NCBI RefSeq assembly: GCF_002387245.1
Contig: NZ_DGLD01000013.1
Span: forward strand, 62,001-126,000
Length of the DNA: 64,000 nt
DNA from: Brevundimonas sp. UBA4553
GTDB taxonomy: Bacteria > Pseudomonadota > Alphaproteobacteria > Caulobacterales > Caulobacteraceae
Direction of reading: 5' to 3'
Position 1 is the stretch's first letter. Each line of letters opens with the position of its first letter. Both the position numbers and the translations under genes were made by a program. This document shows positions 29,495 to 39,693 of the stretch, one piece after another. The notes beneath the pieces were generated by a model that was not told the origin of the DNA, searched no databases, and saw nothing but the letters and a program-made list of their open reading frames with translations.

Positions 29495-30174
29495 TGCTGG
29501 TCGCACCGCCCGAGGATGCAGAGCGCCTGGCCCTGGACCGCGCCTTGATTGCGGCGGCGCGGGCGCGGGTCGCCGCCGGGTCGCGCGGTTCCGTCGACGC
29601 CGACGCCATCGCCTTGCGGGACCTGCTGCGCGACATTCCGACCTCGGAACGTCCGGCCCTGCGCGCCGTGCTTGGCCGGATCGAGGCGGCTACCGGCCCG
29701 GCCTTGGCCACCTGCGGGCCGCTGTCGCAGGCCCTGGCCGCCGACCGCTGGGGCCTGATCGGCCGGCCGGCTGCCGAACCAGACCAGGCTCTGGCCACGG
29801 CCCGGCAAGGCGGGCGGGCCCTGATCGACCTCGGCGCGCGGCCCTGGTGGGGCAAGCTGCTGGCCCTGCCCATGCTCAAGGTCATCGCCGTCCTGCCCGA
29901 TGATGCGGCGGGCGCGCCCCGGGCTCTGCTGGTCTCGACCGAGGCCCCCGGTCCGACCGGCGACGACCGTACCTTTTGGGTCACCGACAGTCCCGCCTCC
30001 GACGCTCGCATCGTCGCGGCCCTGGGCGAGGCGGGGCTGATCGCCGGACCCCTGGCGGCGGGCGGCGGCTTGAAGCTGTTCGTCCTGACAGGCTATGTGC
30101 AGGCCGAGGACGGGCGGCTGACCAACGCCCCCGGCCAGATGAGCGGCGTCATCGGCGCCGCTCCCGTTTACTGA
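29494..30174 (+). CDS. Conserved protein between DUF2125 gene and hisC, function unassigned
   Basis: A 226-residue soluble protein. The first about 80 residues are helical (ALDRALIAAARARVAAG, then RDLLRDIPTSERPALRAVL), similar in style to a chorismate-mutase type II helix bundle. The catalytic Arg/Lys/Glu pattern of that family cannot be confirmed by eye. The C-terminal half has repeated strands such as LKVIAVLPDD and KLFVLTGYV. Position before an aromatic-type aminotransferase gene fits a role in aromatic or histidine metabolism, but this is only a guess. Confidence 0.65.
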   Translation: MLVAPPEDAERLALDRALIAAARARVAAGSRGSVDADAIALRDLLRDIPTSERPALRAVLGRIEAATGPALATCGPLSQALAADRWGLIGRPAAEPDQALATARQGGRALIDLGARPWWGKLLALPMLKVIAVLPDDAAGAPRALLVSTEAPGPTGDDRTFWVTDSPASDARIVAALGEAGLIAGPLAAGGGLKLFVLTGYVQAEDGRLTNAPGQMSGVIGAAPVY

Positions 30175-30197
30175 TTTCTTCTTCGAGGACGACGCCC

Positions 30198-31301
30198 ATG
30201 ACCGACGCGCCGAACGCCGCGCCCGCCCCCAAACCCGGCATCCTCGACATCGCCCCCTATGTGGGCGGCAAGGGCGCCATCGCGGGCTTCGCCGAGCCTA
30301 TGAAGCTGTCGTCGAACGAGAACGCCCTGGGCGCGGGCGAGAAGGCGCGCGAGGCCTATGCGGCCGCCCTGAAGAACATCCACGTCTATCCCGACGGCCG
30401 CGCCACCAAGCTGCGCGAGGCCGTGGCCGCTCATCATGGGCTGGAGCCCGAGCGCCTGATCTTCGGCAACGGCTCGGACGAGGTCTTCGCCCTGCTGAAT
30501 CAGACCTATCTGAGCGCGGGCGACAATATCGTCACCGGCCAGTACGGTTTCCTCGCCTATCGCATCTCGGCCAAGGCCTGCGGCGCCGAGGTCAAGCTGG
30601 CCGCCGAGCCGAACATGAAGGCCGAGGTCGAGGCCATCCTTGAACAGGTCGATGAGCGGACGAAGATCGTCTACGTCTCCAACCCGTCCAACCCGACCGG
30701 CAGCTGGAACGCGGGTGAAGAGATTCGCCGCCTGCACGCCGCCCTGCCGGCGCACGTCATTCTCGTGGTGGACGAGGCCTATGCCGAGTTCGTGGTCGAG
30801 CCGGAGTGGGAGACCAGCTTCGGCCTGGCCCGCGAGGCGTCGAACATCGTCGTCACCCGCACCTTCTCGAAAATCCACGGCCTGGGCGGCCTGCGCATCG
30901 GCTTCGGCTATGCGCCGCTGGCCATCGAGCAGGCGGTGGACCGCATCCGCCTGCCGTTCAACGTCTCGGTGCCCGGTCTCGACGCCGCCACCGCCGCCCT
31001 TTCGGATGAAGCGCACCAGAAGGCCTCGCGCGATCTGGTGCTGGACTGGCGCCCGCGCATGACCCAAGCCATTCGCGGCTTTGGCTTCGAGGTCTTCCCG
31101 TCGGCGGGCAACTTCGTCCTGATCCGGTTTGCGGACGAGAAGCGCACCGCGGCAGCCGCCAACGACTACCTGAATTCCAAGGGCATTATCGTGCGCCCTG
31201 TCGGCGGTTACGGCCTGCCCGACTGCCTGCGCATCACCATCGGCACGGAAGACCAGAACCGCGCCGTGATCGACGCCCTCAGCGAATTCGCCGCCAGTTG
31301 A
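30198..31301 (+). CDS. hisC: Histidinol-phosphate/aromatic aminotransferase
   Basis: A 367-residue fold type I PLP enzyme. The start ATG at 30198 is 24 bases after the preceding stop. Substrate-binding SSNENALG lies near residues 36-43. PLP contacts are YVSNPSNPTG and VVDEAYAEF, and the Schiff-base lysine is K225 in TFSKIHGLGGLRIG. A GVRVGYG-like C-terminal phrase is RPVGGYGLPDCLRITIG. It converts imidazole-acetol phosphate to histidinol phosphate, and in this subgroup often aromatic 2-oxo acids too. Confidence 0.94.
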   Translation: MTDAPNAAPAPKPGILDIAPYVGGKGAIAGFAEPMKLSSNENALGAGEKAREAYAAALKNIHVYPDGRATKLREAVAAHHGLEPERLIFGNGSDEVFALLNQTYLSAGDNIVTGQYGFLAYRISAKACGAEVKLAAEPNMKAEVEAILEQVDERTKIVYVSNPSNPTGSWNAGEEIRRLHAALPAHVILVVDEAYAEFVVEPEWETSFGLAREASNIVVTRTFSKIHGLGGLRIGFGYAPLAIEQAVDRIRLPFNVSVPGLDAATAALSDEAHQKASRDLVLDWRPRMTQAIRGFGFEVFPSAGNFVLIRFADEKRTAAAANDYLNSKGIIVRPVGGYGLPDCLRITIGTEDQNRAVIDALSEFAAS

Positions 31302-31325
31302 TCGGCCAGCGACTGACGCTGGGCC

Positions 31326-32039
31326 TCAGCGGTTCGGCGTCAGCAGGGCGGTCGAGGCGGTTTCGATCCGGCGCTCCAGCTCGGCCATGAACTCGGCGCG
31401 TTTCAGACCCGCCGGAATGGGCGGCAGGAACTCGAAAACGATGGTCCCGGGATAGCGCTTGAAGCCGTGGGCGGGCCAGTGAACGCCCGAGTTGGTGGCG
31501 ACCGGCCAGCAGGGGCTGTCCAGGTCTCGGTACAGGGCGGCGATGCCCGGCTTGTAGTCGGGCGCGGCCCCGATCTCGCCACGCGTCCCCTCCGGGAAGA
31601 TCAGGATCTGCCGGCCTTCGGCGTGACGCGCGCGGGCCTGACGCACCATGTCCTTCAGCGCCTTGGAGTGGGCCGAGCGGTCCACGGCGATCATCCGCGT
31701 CTTCCACGCGAACCAGCCGAAGAAGGGCAGGGGCATCAGTTCCTTCTTCATGACGAAGCAGGCGTCGTCCAGGAAGGCGAACGGGGCGATGACGTCGAGC
31801 ATGCCCTGATGCTTGGCCGCGATCAGGGCGGACCCGGCCGGGCGATGCTCCAGCCCGCGCACCTCGACCTTGACCCCGGCGATCCAGCGCAGGCCGAACA
31901 GAACGAATTTCGACCAAAGCCGGATGACGCCCATGGCCGCGCCGTGCGGCATCAGCAGGGCGGGCGACAGGCCGACGGCGAAGATCACCATCGACAGGTA
32001 GAGCCAGAGGACGAAGAGCAGGGATCGGACGGTGGTCAT
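31326..32039 (-). CDS. plsC: 1-acyl-sn-glycerol-3-phosphate acyltransferase
   Basis: A 237-residue membrane acyltransferase. One N-terminal hydrophobic segment (about 7-32) precedes the acceptor motif KHQGMLD (variant of NHxxxxD) and the FPEGTRGE motif. It forms phosphatidic acid from lysophosphatidic acid. Its ATG abuts the stop of the ydcF-like gene directly (TGAATG) and it is the last gene of a leftward cluster after ftsEX. Confidence 0.92.
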   Translation of the reverse strand: MTTVRSLLFVLWLYLSMVIFAVGLSPALLMPHGAAMGVIRLWSKFVLFGLRWIAGVKVEVRGLEHRPAGSALIAAKHQGMLDVIAPFAFLDDACFVMKKELMPLPFFGWFAWKTRMIAVDRSAHSKALKDMVRQARARHAEGRQILIFPEGTRGEIGAAPDYKPGIAALYRDLDSPCWPVATNSGVHWPAHGFKRYPGTIVFEFLPPIPAGLKRAEFMAELERRIETASTALLTPNR

Positions 32040-32669
32040 TCAGGCGGTCTCGGGCTGGGTCTGCGGCGCCGATCGTTCCGGGTGGTGGCCCCTCAGGCGG
32101 TGCATCCCCTCGCGGCCCAGCACCGCGAGGTACTTCATGTATTCCAGCGTCATCCGCCGTGCGGTGACCGCTGCGCGCCACCAGCGGGTATTGTCCAGAG
32201 ACGGCGTCGAGACGGCGTAGGGCGTCAGCTTGACCCCCGGCGCGGCGCCCCGGATCTCCAGCAGGCTGCGCGGCATATGGTAGTCGGAGGTGACGACGAT
32301 CAGGCTGTCATACTGCTTGGATCGCGCCCAGGCCGCGATCTCCTGGGCGTTGCCGACCGTGTTCTCGGCCTCGAAGCCCAGGTCGACGCAGCAGTTGAAC
32401 AGCTTGGACGAACCGGGCGTCAGGGCGCGCAGTTCCTGGCGGCGCACGTCGCGGTTGACGCCCGAGATCAGCACCCGGCGTCCCTTGTCCAGCTCCAACA
32501 GACGGATGGCGGCGTTGACGCGTTCGGCCGAGGGGCCGGTCAGGGCCACGATGGCGTCCGCGCGCGCGGGTTCCGGCGCCGGCGTCAGGCCGCGCACGCG
32601 CTCGGCGAAGGCGAACAACCCCACCAGCCACATCAGCGCCACCACGGCGATCAGCGTCAGGAACTTCAT
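32040..32669 (-). CDS. YdcF-like DUF218 envelope protein
   Basis: A 209-residue protein with one N-terminal membrane segment and a DUF218 domain: ADAIVALTGPSAERV, GRRVLISGVN and VVTSDYHMPRSLLE. The family (YdcF, SanA, ElyC) acts in the cell envelope, with ElyC linked to peptidoglycan precursor supply. It lies nine bases after ftsX and directly before plsC, consistent with an envelope role. Confidence 0.9.
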   Translation of the reverse strand: MKFLTLIAVVALMWLVGLFAFAERVRGLTPAPEPARADAIVALTGPSAERVNAAIRLLELDKGRRVLISGVNRDVRRQELRALTPGSSKLFNCCVDLGFEAENTVGNAQEIAAWARSKQYDSLIVVTSDYHMPRSLLEIRGAAPGVKLTPYAVSTPSLDNTRWWRAAVTARRMTLEYMKYLAVLGREGMHRLRGHHPERSAPQTQPETA

Positions 32670-32678
32670 GCTGCTTAA

Positions 32679-33560
32679 CTAGCGACGCGCGCCGAGCTTC
32701 GCCAGCGCCGTGAAGCGGGCGGCGAGCAGGGCGACGCCAAAGGCCAGAGCCGGGCAGGCGATCAGGATCAGCAGGTCGGTGAAGGCCAGCGGCAGGGCCG
32801 GGCTCAGTCCGCCTTCGCCGCCAAGGAGCCGCAGCAGGGCCAGCAGCACGGCGGCGGTCCCCGCTCCCAGGGCGCCCGCGCTCGCCGCCAGTCCCCCGAA
32901 ACGGCGCTGGAACAGGCCGGCGACATAGCCGTCGGAGGCGCCGTTCAGGCTCAGGGTCTCGATCACGGCGGCCTGGGCCGCCATGCCGGCGCGGGTGGCG
33001 TAGGCGATGACCGCCGCCGTCGCGGCCGCGATCAGCAGGAAGGCCGCGCCGGCCAGAGCCGTGATGACGCCGGCGGAGCGTTCGACCTCGCCGCGCCACA
33101 GGCTGTGGTCGTCGACGGTGGCGTCCAGCCCGGCTTCGGCCAGGGCGCGGCTGAGCGTGGGGGCGCTGGCTGGCGACGCGGGGTCCAGCCGCACCGTGAC
33201 CAGATAGGGCAGGGGCAGATCGGGCAGGGCCGCCTCTCCGACCCAGGGCCTCAACAGGGCTTCGGCGGCCTTGCGGTCCATGGCCTCGGCCTCGGCCACG
33301 CCCTTGACGCCAGCCAGGGTCTCGGCGGCGCGGGCGGCGGCGGTGGGTCCGGTCTCGTCTACACGCGGGCGCACCTGCACCGTGGCCTCGGCGCGCAGCT
33401 GGCGCGCCCAGCCGTGGGCGGCCCGGTCGGCGGCCACCGCCCCGACAGCCGTGATGGAGGCCAGGAAGCACAGCACCGCGACCACCACCATCAGCCAGCG
33501 CTCACCGCCGGCCTCGCGCGACAGCAGGCCCGGCCGGCGCTGGAACACGGCGCGGATCAC
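32679..33560 (-). CDS. ftsX: Cell-division ABC permease FtsX
   Basis: A 293-residue membrane protein with four hydrophobic segments: one N-terminal (about 22-45) and three C-terminal. Between the first and second lies a periplasmic loop typical of FtsX. It works with FtsE to control peptidoglycan hydrolases at the septum. Its start overlaps ftsE by four bases (ATGA). Sequence is divergent, as usual for FtsX, but gene order with ftsE is decisive. Confidence 0.93.
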   Translation of the reverse strand: MIRAVFQRRPGLLSREAGGERWLMVVVAVLCFLASITAVGAVAADRAAHGWARQLRAEATVQVRPRVDETGPTAAARAAETLAGVKGVAEAEAMDRKAAEALLRPWVGEAALPDLPLPYLVTVRLDPASPASAPTLSRALAEAGLDATVDDHSLWRGEVERSAGVITALAGAAFLLIAAATAAVIAYATRAGMAAQAAVIETLSLNGASDGYVAGLFQRRFGGLAASAGALGAGTAAVLLALLRLLGGEGGLSPALPLAFTDLLILIACPALAFGVALLAARFTALAKLGARR

Positions 33561-34282
33561 GCGGCGTCTCCCACGGGTTGGCTCTGGCGCAGATGGCCGT
33601 TCTCCAGCCTCAGCACGGCTGCCCCGACCCGTTCGGCCAGGGCCTCGTCGTGGCTGGCGATCAGGATGGTGGCGCCCAGCTTGTTCAACGACTGGAACAG
33701 CCGCATCAGCTTCTCCCCCATGGCCCGGTCGACGCTGCCGGTGGGCTCGTCGGCCAAGATCAGACGGGGCCGGGTGATGACGGCGCGGGCGATGGCCAGC
33801 CTCTGCTTCTCGCCGCCGGACAGGGCCGGGGGGAGGGCGTCCATTCGGTCTCCCAGGCCCACCCAGCGCAGCATTTCGGCGACGTCGGCCGCGTGATCGA
33901 CCCGGCGTTGACCCGCCAGCGTCAGCGGCAGGGCGGCGTTCTCGAAGGCTGAAAGGTGATCCAGCAGGCGGAAATCCTGGAACACCACCCCCATGCGCCG
34001 CCGGAAGGCAGGCACGCCGCCGCGCGGCAGGTCGGTGACTTCGCGGCCGAAGAGGCTGATTCGTCCGGTCTGAGGGCGTTCGGCGAGGGTCAGCAGACGT
34101 AAAAGCGAGGATTTGCCCGCACCGGAGGGTCCGGTAAGAAAGTGGAAAGAGCCCTGCGGCAGACTAAGGTTAACGTCGCGCAGGACGTCGGGCCTGTCCG
34201 CATAGCCGAAACCCACGCCCCGCAGGCGGACGGTGTCAGGCGCGGATTCGGGGTCGGCGGCGCGTCGGGTCGAGTTTGGCAT
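33557..34282 (-). CDS. ftsE: Cell-division ABC ATPase FtsE
   Basis: A 241-residue ABC ATPase with Walker A GPSGAGKS at 51-58, Q-loop FQDFRLL, signature LSGGEKQR and Walker B LILADEPTGS. It energises FtsX. Translation of ftsX overlaps its stop. The start codon lies 74 bases from the divergent zinc-ribbon gene, so both promoters must share this short stretch. Confidence 0.95.
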   Translation of the reverse strand: MPNSTRRAADPESAPDTVRLRGVGFGYADRPDVLRDVNLSLPQGSFHFLTGPSGAGKSSLLRLLTLAERPQTGRISLFGREVTDLPRGGVPAFRRRMGVVFQDFRLLDHLSAFENAALPLTLAGQRRVDHAADVAEMLRWVGLGDRMDALPPALSGGEKQRLAIARAVITRPRLILADEPTGSVDRAMGEKLMRLFQSLNKLGATILIASHDEALAERVGAAVLRLENGHLRQSQPVGDAA

Positions 34283-34356
34283 TCAGGTTTCGTATTGGAC
34301 CGGGGCGTTGCGGGCGCCTCGACAGGAGGGGGCGTCGAGCCTCGCAGTCAGCCGAC

Positions 34357-35229
34357 ATGATACTGACCTGCCCCGCCTGCGCCACCAGCTATTTTGTTCC
34401 CGATGAGGCGATCGGTCCGAACGGCCGTCGCGTGCGCTGCAAATCCTGCGGTCACGACTGGCGCGCTACGCTGGAGGACGAGCCTCTGGAGCTGTCCGCC
34501 GCCGAGACGCCTGTGGCGGAGCCCGGCTTCGGCAAGCGCGAGGAAGCGCCCGAAACCCTGGCCGAAACTCCCGCGCCCGAGCTGCCCCGCGCCTTCCGCG
34601 CCAAGGCCGAGCAGCAGCGCAAGATGCGCCGCGCCGCCGCCCAGGGCGCGGTCTGGGCGGGTCTGGCGGTGGTCTTCCTGGCCCTGCTGGGCGCCGCCTT
34701 CGCCTTCCGGCTTCAGATCGTTCAGGCCTGGCCCCAGGCTGCGGCTGTCTACAAGCTGGCCGGGGCGCCGGTGAACCTGGCCGGGCTGGAGTTCGAGGCG
34801 GTCGGCGCCAAGACTGCGGCCTATGATCCCGGCAAGGTCGTGGTCTCGGGCGCCCTGCGCAATATTCGCGACAACGAGGTCGTCGCCCCGCCGGTGCGGG
34901 TGGCCCTGCTGAACGCCTCTGGGGCCGAGGTGGCCCATCGCATCGTGCGTCTGGAGACGGCGCCGGTCCTGCCCGGCAAGGTGCAGGGCTTCGCCGTCGT
35001 CATCCCCGATCCGGACCGCAAGGCGTCGGGCGTGGGCGTCGACTTTGTCATGCCGCCGAAGAAGACACTGGCCGCCGCGTCCCCGTCGTCGCCGCCGCGC
35101 ATCGAGCAGGCGGCGGTGCGCCCGTCGCGCCGGGCTCCGCCGCCCGCGCCGGAGGAAGGGCTGCGTCGCGCCACCGCCTATGATCTGACGCCGGTGGACG
35201 CAGAACCCCTCGACAGCCGCCCCGCCTAG
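34357..35229 (+). CDS. Zinc-ribbon (MJ0042-type) membrane protein
   Basis: A 290-residue protein. Residues 5-31 form a zinc ribbon with C5, C8, C28 and C31 (LTCPACA ... VRCKSCGHDW). An acidic linker is followed by one membrane segment (about 98-120) and a periplasmic DUF3426-like domain with VVSGALRNIRDNEVVAPPV. The tail is rich in Pro and Arg. Genes of this layout commonly sit beside ftsE in alphaproteobacteria; the function is unknown. Confidence 0.88.
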   Translation: MILTCPACATSYFVPDEAIGPNGRRVRCKSCGHDWRATLEDEPLELSAAETPVAEPGFGKREEAPETLAETPAPELPRAFRAKAEQQRKMRRAAAQGAVWAGLAVVFLALLGAAFAFRLQIVQAWPQAAAVYKLAGAPVNLAGLEFEAVGAKTAAYDPGKVVVSGALRNIRDNEVVAPPVRVALLNASGAEVAHRIVRLETAPVLPGKVQGFAVVIPDPDRKASGVGVDFVMPPKKTLAAASPSSPPRIEQAAVRPSRRAPPPAPEEGLRRATAYDLTPVDAEPLDSRPA

Positions 35230-35245
35230 AGAGTATCCGCCGGGC

Positions 35246-35785
35246 ATGGCTGATCTTGACCCGACGCCCGCCCCCACGGTTCTGCTGCCCCAGGCCGAGA
35301 TCGAGGCGATTGTCGCCGATCTGGCGCGGCGCATCGCCCCCGTCATTGACGACGAGACGGTGGCCGCCGTCCTGCTGACCGGCGGCCTTTGGTTCGCCGC
35401 GGACCTGACCCGCGCCCTTTCGCGCGAAGGCCGCAACGTTCGCTTCGACGCCCTGTGGCTGGCGTCTTACGGCGACGAGACCACCAGCCGGGGCAAGATC
35501 GACATCTACGCCCCCTATCAGCGGCCCATCGCGGGCAAGCGAGTCCTGATCCTGGACGACGTCTTCGACACCGGCCTGTCGCTGGCCGAGGCGGTTCGGA
35601 TCACCAGGGAAGCCGGGGCGTCCGAAGTCCTGACCTGTGTCTTCGCCCGCAAGCCCTGGCCCAAGCCGCGCGCGCCTGAGCCTGACTTCGTCGGCTGGGA
35701 AGCCCCCAATCGCTTCCTTGTCGGCTACGGCCTGGATCACAAGGGCGGCTTGCGCGGCCTGCCGGACATCTGCGCCCTGGATTAG
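35246..35785 (+). CDS. Phosphoribosyltransferase, hypoxanthine type
   Basis: A 179-residue protein of the type I phosphoribosyltransferase fold. The PRPP-binding loop is VLILDDVFDTGLSL and the N-terminal half has VAAVLLTGGLWFAADL. This resembles hypoxanthine phosphoribosyltransferases, salvaging purine bases. It begins 16 bases after the zinc-ribbon gene and is probably cotranscribed. Palindromic repeat copy 2 follows. Confidence 0.85.
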   Translation: MADLDPTPAPTVLLPQAEIEAIVADLARRIAPVIDDETVAAVLLTGGLWFAADLTRALSREGRNVRFDALWLASYGDETTSRGKIDIYAPYQRPIAGKRVLILDDVFDTGLSLAEAVRITREAGASEVLTCVFARKPWPKPRAPEPDFVGWEAPNRFLVGYGLDHKGGLRGLPDICALD

Positions 35786-35797
35786 CGACATCGTCAC

Positions 35798-35970
35798 CCT
35801 CTCCCGGCGGGAGAGGGCTGAGCCTCCGAGAGCCGAAGGCGATCGGCCAGGCGAAAGGCTGAGGGGCTACGGCCTCCGTCGGCGTCAGCCGTGGCGCGAC
35901 GGCTTGCGCCGAAGGCTAGGGCCGACCCTCATCCGACCCTTCGGGCCACCTTCTCCCACCGGGAGAAGGG
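35798..35970. repeat. Palindromic repeat, type 2, copy 2 (degenerate)
   Basis: Left arm CCTCTCCCGGCGGGAGAGG is matched on the right by an inverted CCTTCTCCCGGTGGGAGAAGG. Both outer hairpins are conserved and the right inner end reads CGGATGAGGG in inverse. The left inner end is diverged. It occupies the convergent gap between the phosphoribosyltransferase gene and lysA. Confidence 0.7.
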
Positions 35971-35976
35971 ACGACG

Positions 35977-37257
35977 TTAGACCTTCAGCCAGTCCGCCAT
36001 CGGTTCGCGGGCGAACATTTGCTCATAGGTCGGGCGCGGGCGGATGAGGGCCTGGCGGTCGCCGTCGACCAGAACCTCGGCGGCCAGGGGGCGGGTGTTG
36101 TATTCGCCGCTCATCACCGCGCCATAGGCGCCGGCGCTCATGAAGACGACCAGATCGCCGGCTTCGAGCGGCGGCAGGTCGCGGTCGCGGGCGAAGGTGT
36201 CGCCGGTCTCGCAGACGGGACCGACCACGTCGTAGGGGCGGTCGGCGCCCGCGCGCGGCCGCACCGGCTTCAAGTCGTGGAAGGCGTCGTAGAGGGCCGG
36301 GCGCATCAGGTCGTTCATCGCTGCGTCCAGCACGAGGAAGCGGCGCCCGTCGGTCCGCTCGTTGACCTGGATGACCCGGCTCAGCAGGACCCCGGCGTTG
36401 GCGGCCATCAGGCGACCGGGTTCGAAGGCCGCTTCGACGTTGAGACCGTCCAGCACTCGCGCGGCCATGGCCACATAGTCGGCAGGCGAGGCGGTTTCGG
36501 CGTCGCCGTAATAGGGCACGCCCAGGCCGCCGCCGAGGTCCAGTCGGGTGACGCTGTGACCCTGCGCCCGCAGGGTCTCGGTCATCTCACGAAGCACGCG
36601 GAAGGCGTTTTCCAGCGGGGTCAGGTCGGTGATCTGGCTACCGATGTGGCAGGCCAGGCCCACGGGCGTGACGTGCGGCGAGGCGGAGGCGCGGGCGTAG
36701 AGGGCCAGCGCTTCCTCGACCGGCACCCCGAACTTGTCGCCCGCGCCGCCGGTGGTGATCTTGGCGTGGCCGCCGGCGCCGATCTTCGGGTTGACGCGGA
36801 TGGCGATGGCCGGAGCGGCCGACTTCCCGGCCGCCACGAGGATCAGTCGTTCCAGCTCCGCCGAAGACTCGACGTTGATCTGGCGCACGCCGACGTCGAT
36901 GGCGAAGGCCAGTTCGGCGTCGGTCTTGCCCACGCCGGAGAAGATGATGCGCTGGCCCGGCACGCCCGCGGCCAGGGCGCGACGGATCTCGCCCTCGGAC
37001 ACGGTGTCGGCGCCGCAGCCCAGTTTCGCCAGCGTGGCCAGCACCGACAGGTTGGAGTTGGCCTTGACCGCAAAGGCGATCAGGGCCTCGCCCAAGGCAG
37101 ACTTGTGGGCGTCACAGGCGTCGCGCAGCAGGCCGTAGTGACGGCGCAATGTGGCGGAGGAATAGACATAGGTCGGGGTGCCGACCTCCGCCGCCAGAGT
37201 CTCCAGCGAGACGCCCTCGGCGTGCAGAACGCCGTCCTTCAGGTCGAAATGGTGCAC
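35977..37257 (-). CDS. lysA: Diaminopimelate decarboxylase
   Basis: A 426-residue fold type III PLP enzyme. The PLP-lysine is K65 in FAVKANSN. Other signatures are GLACHIGSQ, LDLGGGLGV, EPGRLMAANAG and the active-site Cys in VCETGDTF. It makes lysine from meso-diaminopimelate. The gene follows the small lipoprotein at 37293 in the same direction with 35 bases between. Confidence 0.96.
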   Translation of the reverse strand: MHHFDLKDGVLHAEGVSLETLAAEVGTPTYVYSSATLRRHYGLLRDACDAHKSALGEALIAFAVKANSNLSVLATLAKLGCGADTVSEGEIRRALAAGVPGQRIIFSGVGKTDAELAFAIDVGVRQINVESSAELERLILVAAGKSAAPAIAIRVNPKIGAGGHAKITTGGAGDKFGVPVEEALALYARASASPHVTPVGLACHIGSQITDLTPLENAFRVLREMTETLRAQGHSVTRLDLGGGLGVPYYGDAETASPADYVAMAARVLDGLNVEAAFEPGRLMAANAGVLLSRVIQVNERTDGRRFLVLDAAMNDLMRPALYDAFHDLKPVRPRAGADRPYDVVGPVCETGDTFARDRDLPPLEAGDLVVFMSAGAYGAVMSGEYNTRPLAAEVLVDGDRQALIRPRPTYEQMFAREPMADWLKV

Positions 37258-37292
37258 GGGCGGGGAGTCCGGTCGGGAGCGTGGAAGGTGGA

Positions 37293-37510
37293 TCAGCGGG
37301 TCGGGGGGCGGCCGAACGGGTCCGAGGCGCCGCTGTCGATCGGATTTTGGCTGGGCGAGGTGTTGATGGTCGCCGGGTCGGGCAGGGGCTTGGCGTTCCG
37401 GTCGCGGGGCGCGCGTTCGGTCTGGACGGCGCCGGGCGCTTCCAGATCGGCCATGCGGCCGCAGCCGGTCAGAAGCAGGGCGGCGGCGCCCGCGAGGATC
37501 AGGGTCTTTT

Positions 37511-37514
<4 letters not shown>
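37293..37514 (-). CDS. LptM-like small lipoprotein
   Basis: A 73-residue protein with a short signal and lipobox LLLTGC, then a Pro- and Asp-rich mature part. In many proteobacteria a tiny lipoprotein (LptM/YifL, LppL) lies directly before lysA or dapF; this gene has the same place. LptM assists LPS-transport assembly in E. coli, but this protein shares little beyond the lipobox. It overlaps argH by four bases. Confidence 0.8.
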
Positions 37515-38912
<1,398 letters not shown>

Positions 38913-38914
<2 letters not shown>

Positions 38915-39518
38915 GAGCGGCTCTAAACGGACTTTGGCGGGCGTGGCGACGGCGGTGCTGCTGATCGGCGCGATCAGCGGCGTGGCGCTGCTATACGCCA
39001 ATCGCGAGGGCGGGGGCAAAGAGTCCGCGTCATCCTCGCTGGCGGTCTACGCCCGGGGTTCGCTGTCTAAGCTGCTGACGCCCGCCCCGGCGCCGGCGCC
39101 GGACTATGTCTTCAGGGACGCCGAGGGCCGCGACGTCCGCTTCGCCGACTTCAAGGGCAGGGTCGCGGTGGTCAATCTGTGGGCCACCTGGTGCGCGCCC
39201 TGCAAGATCGAGATGCCGACCCTGGCGGCTCTGGCCGCGCACTACCAGGGCCGCGACGACGTGGCTGTGGTGACCATCAGCATGGACGTCGACAAGGCCG
39301 TGCCCGAGGCTCGCGCCTTCATCGCCGACCACCCGCCGCTGACCTACTACGCCGATCCCCGGTTCCAGCTGCCGTTCGAGTTTCCCGGCAAGGGCGCCAT
39401 GCCCCAGACGATCCTGCTTGACCGTGAGGGGCGGGTTCGCGCCGTCCTGACCGGTGAGGCCGATTGGGCGAGCGCGGAGGCGAAGGCTCTGGTGGACGCC
39501 CTGCTGGCTGAGGGCTGA
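38913..39518 (+). CDS. tlpA: TlpA-like thioredoxin-fold protein
   Basis: A 201-residue membrane-anchored thioredoxin. The N-terminal hydrophobic segment (about 9-27) is followed by an Ala- and Pro-rich linker and the redox motif WCAPC in VNLWATWCAPCKIEMP. The substrate-side cis-Pro is in AMPQTILLD. It likely keeps periplasmic cysteines reduced, as for cytochrome c or oxidase assembly. ATG at 38913 has GGAAGG 10 bases upstream; a GTG at 38892 is possible. The start overlaps divergent argH. Confidence 0.88.
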
Positions 39519-39519
39519 T

Positions 39520-39690
39520 CCTTCTCTCCCTTGTGGGAGAAGAGGCGAAGCCTGACGGATGAGGGGTGTCGGCGGGGCCCCCTATTGTTAGGCGGATAAA
39601 AGAAAAAGCGCCGCGATCATCTGACCGCGGCGCTCACACTCCTCATCCGAGCGCCTGCGGCGCCCACCTTCTCCCTCAAGGGGAGAAGGG
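39520..39690. repeat. Palindromic repeat, type 2, copy 3, enclosing a terminator
   Basis: Left arm begins CCTTCTCTCCCTTGTGGGAG and ends CGGATGAGGGG; the right arm is its inverted relative beginning CCTTCTCCCCTTGAGGGAG and ending CGGATGAGGAG. The inner region holds the dcd terminator. The repeat fills the gap between convergent tlpA and dcd. Confidence 0.8.
39597..39634 (-). terminator. Rho-independent terminator of dcd
   Basis: On the minus strand a 9-bp stem AGCGCCGCG with 10-base loop is followed by TTTTTCTTTT. It lies 60 bases after the dcd stop. Confidence 0.85.
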
Positions 39691-39693
39691 AAA

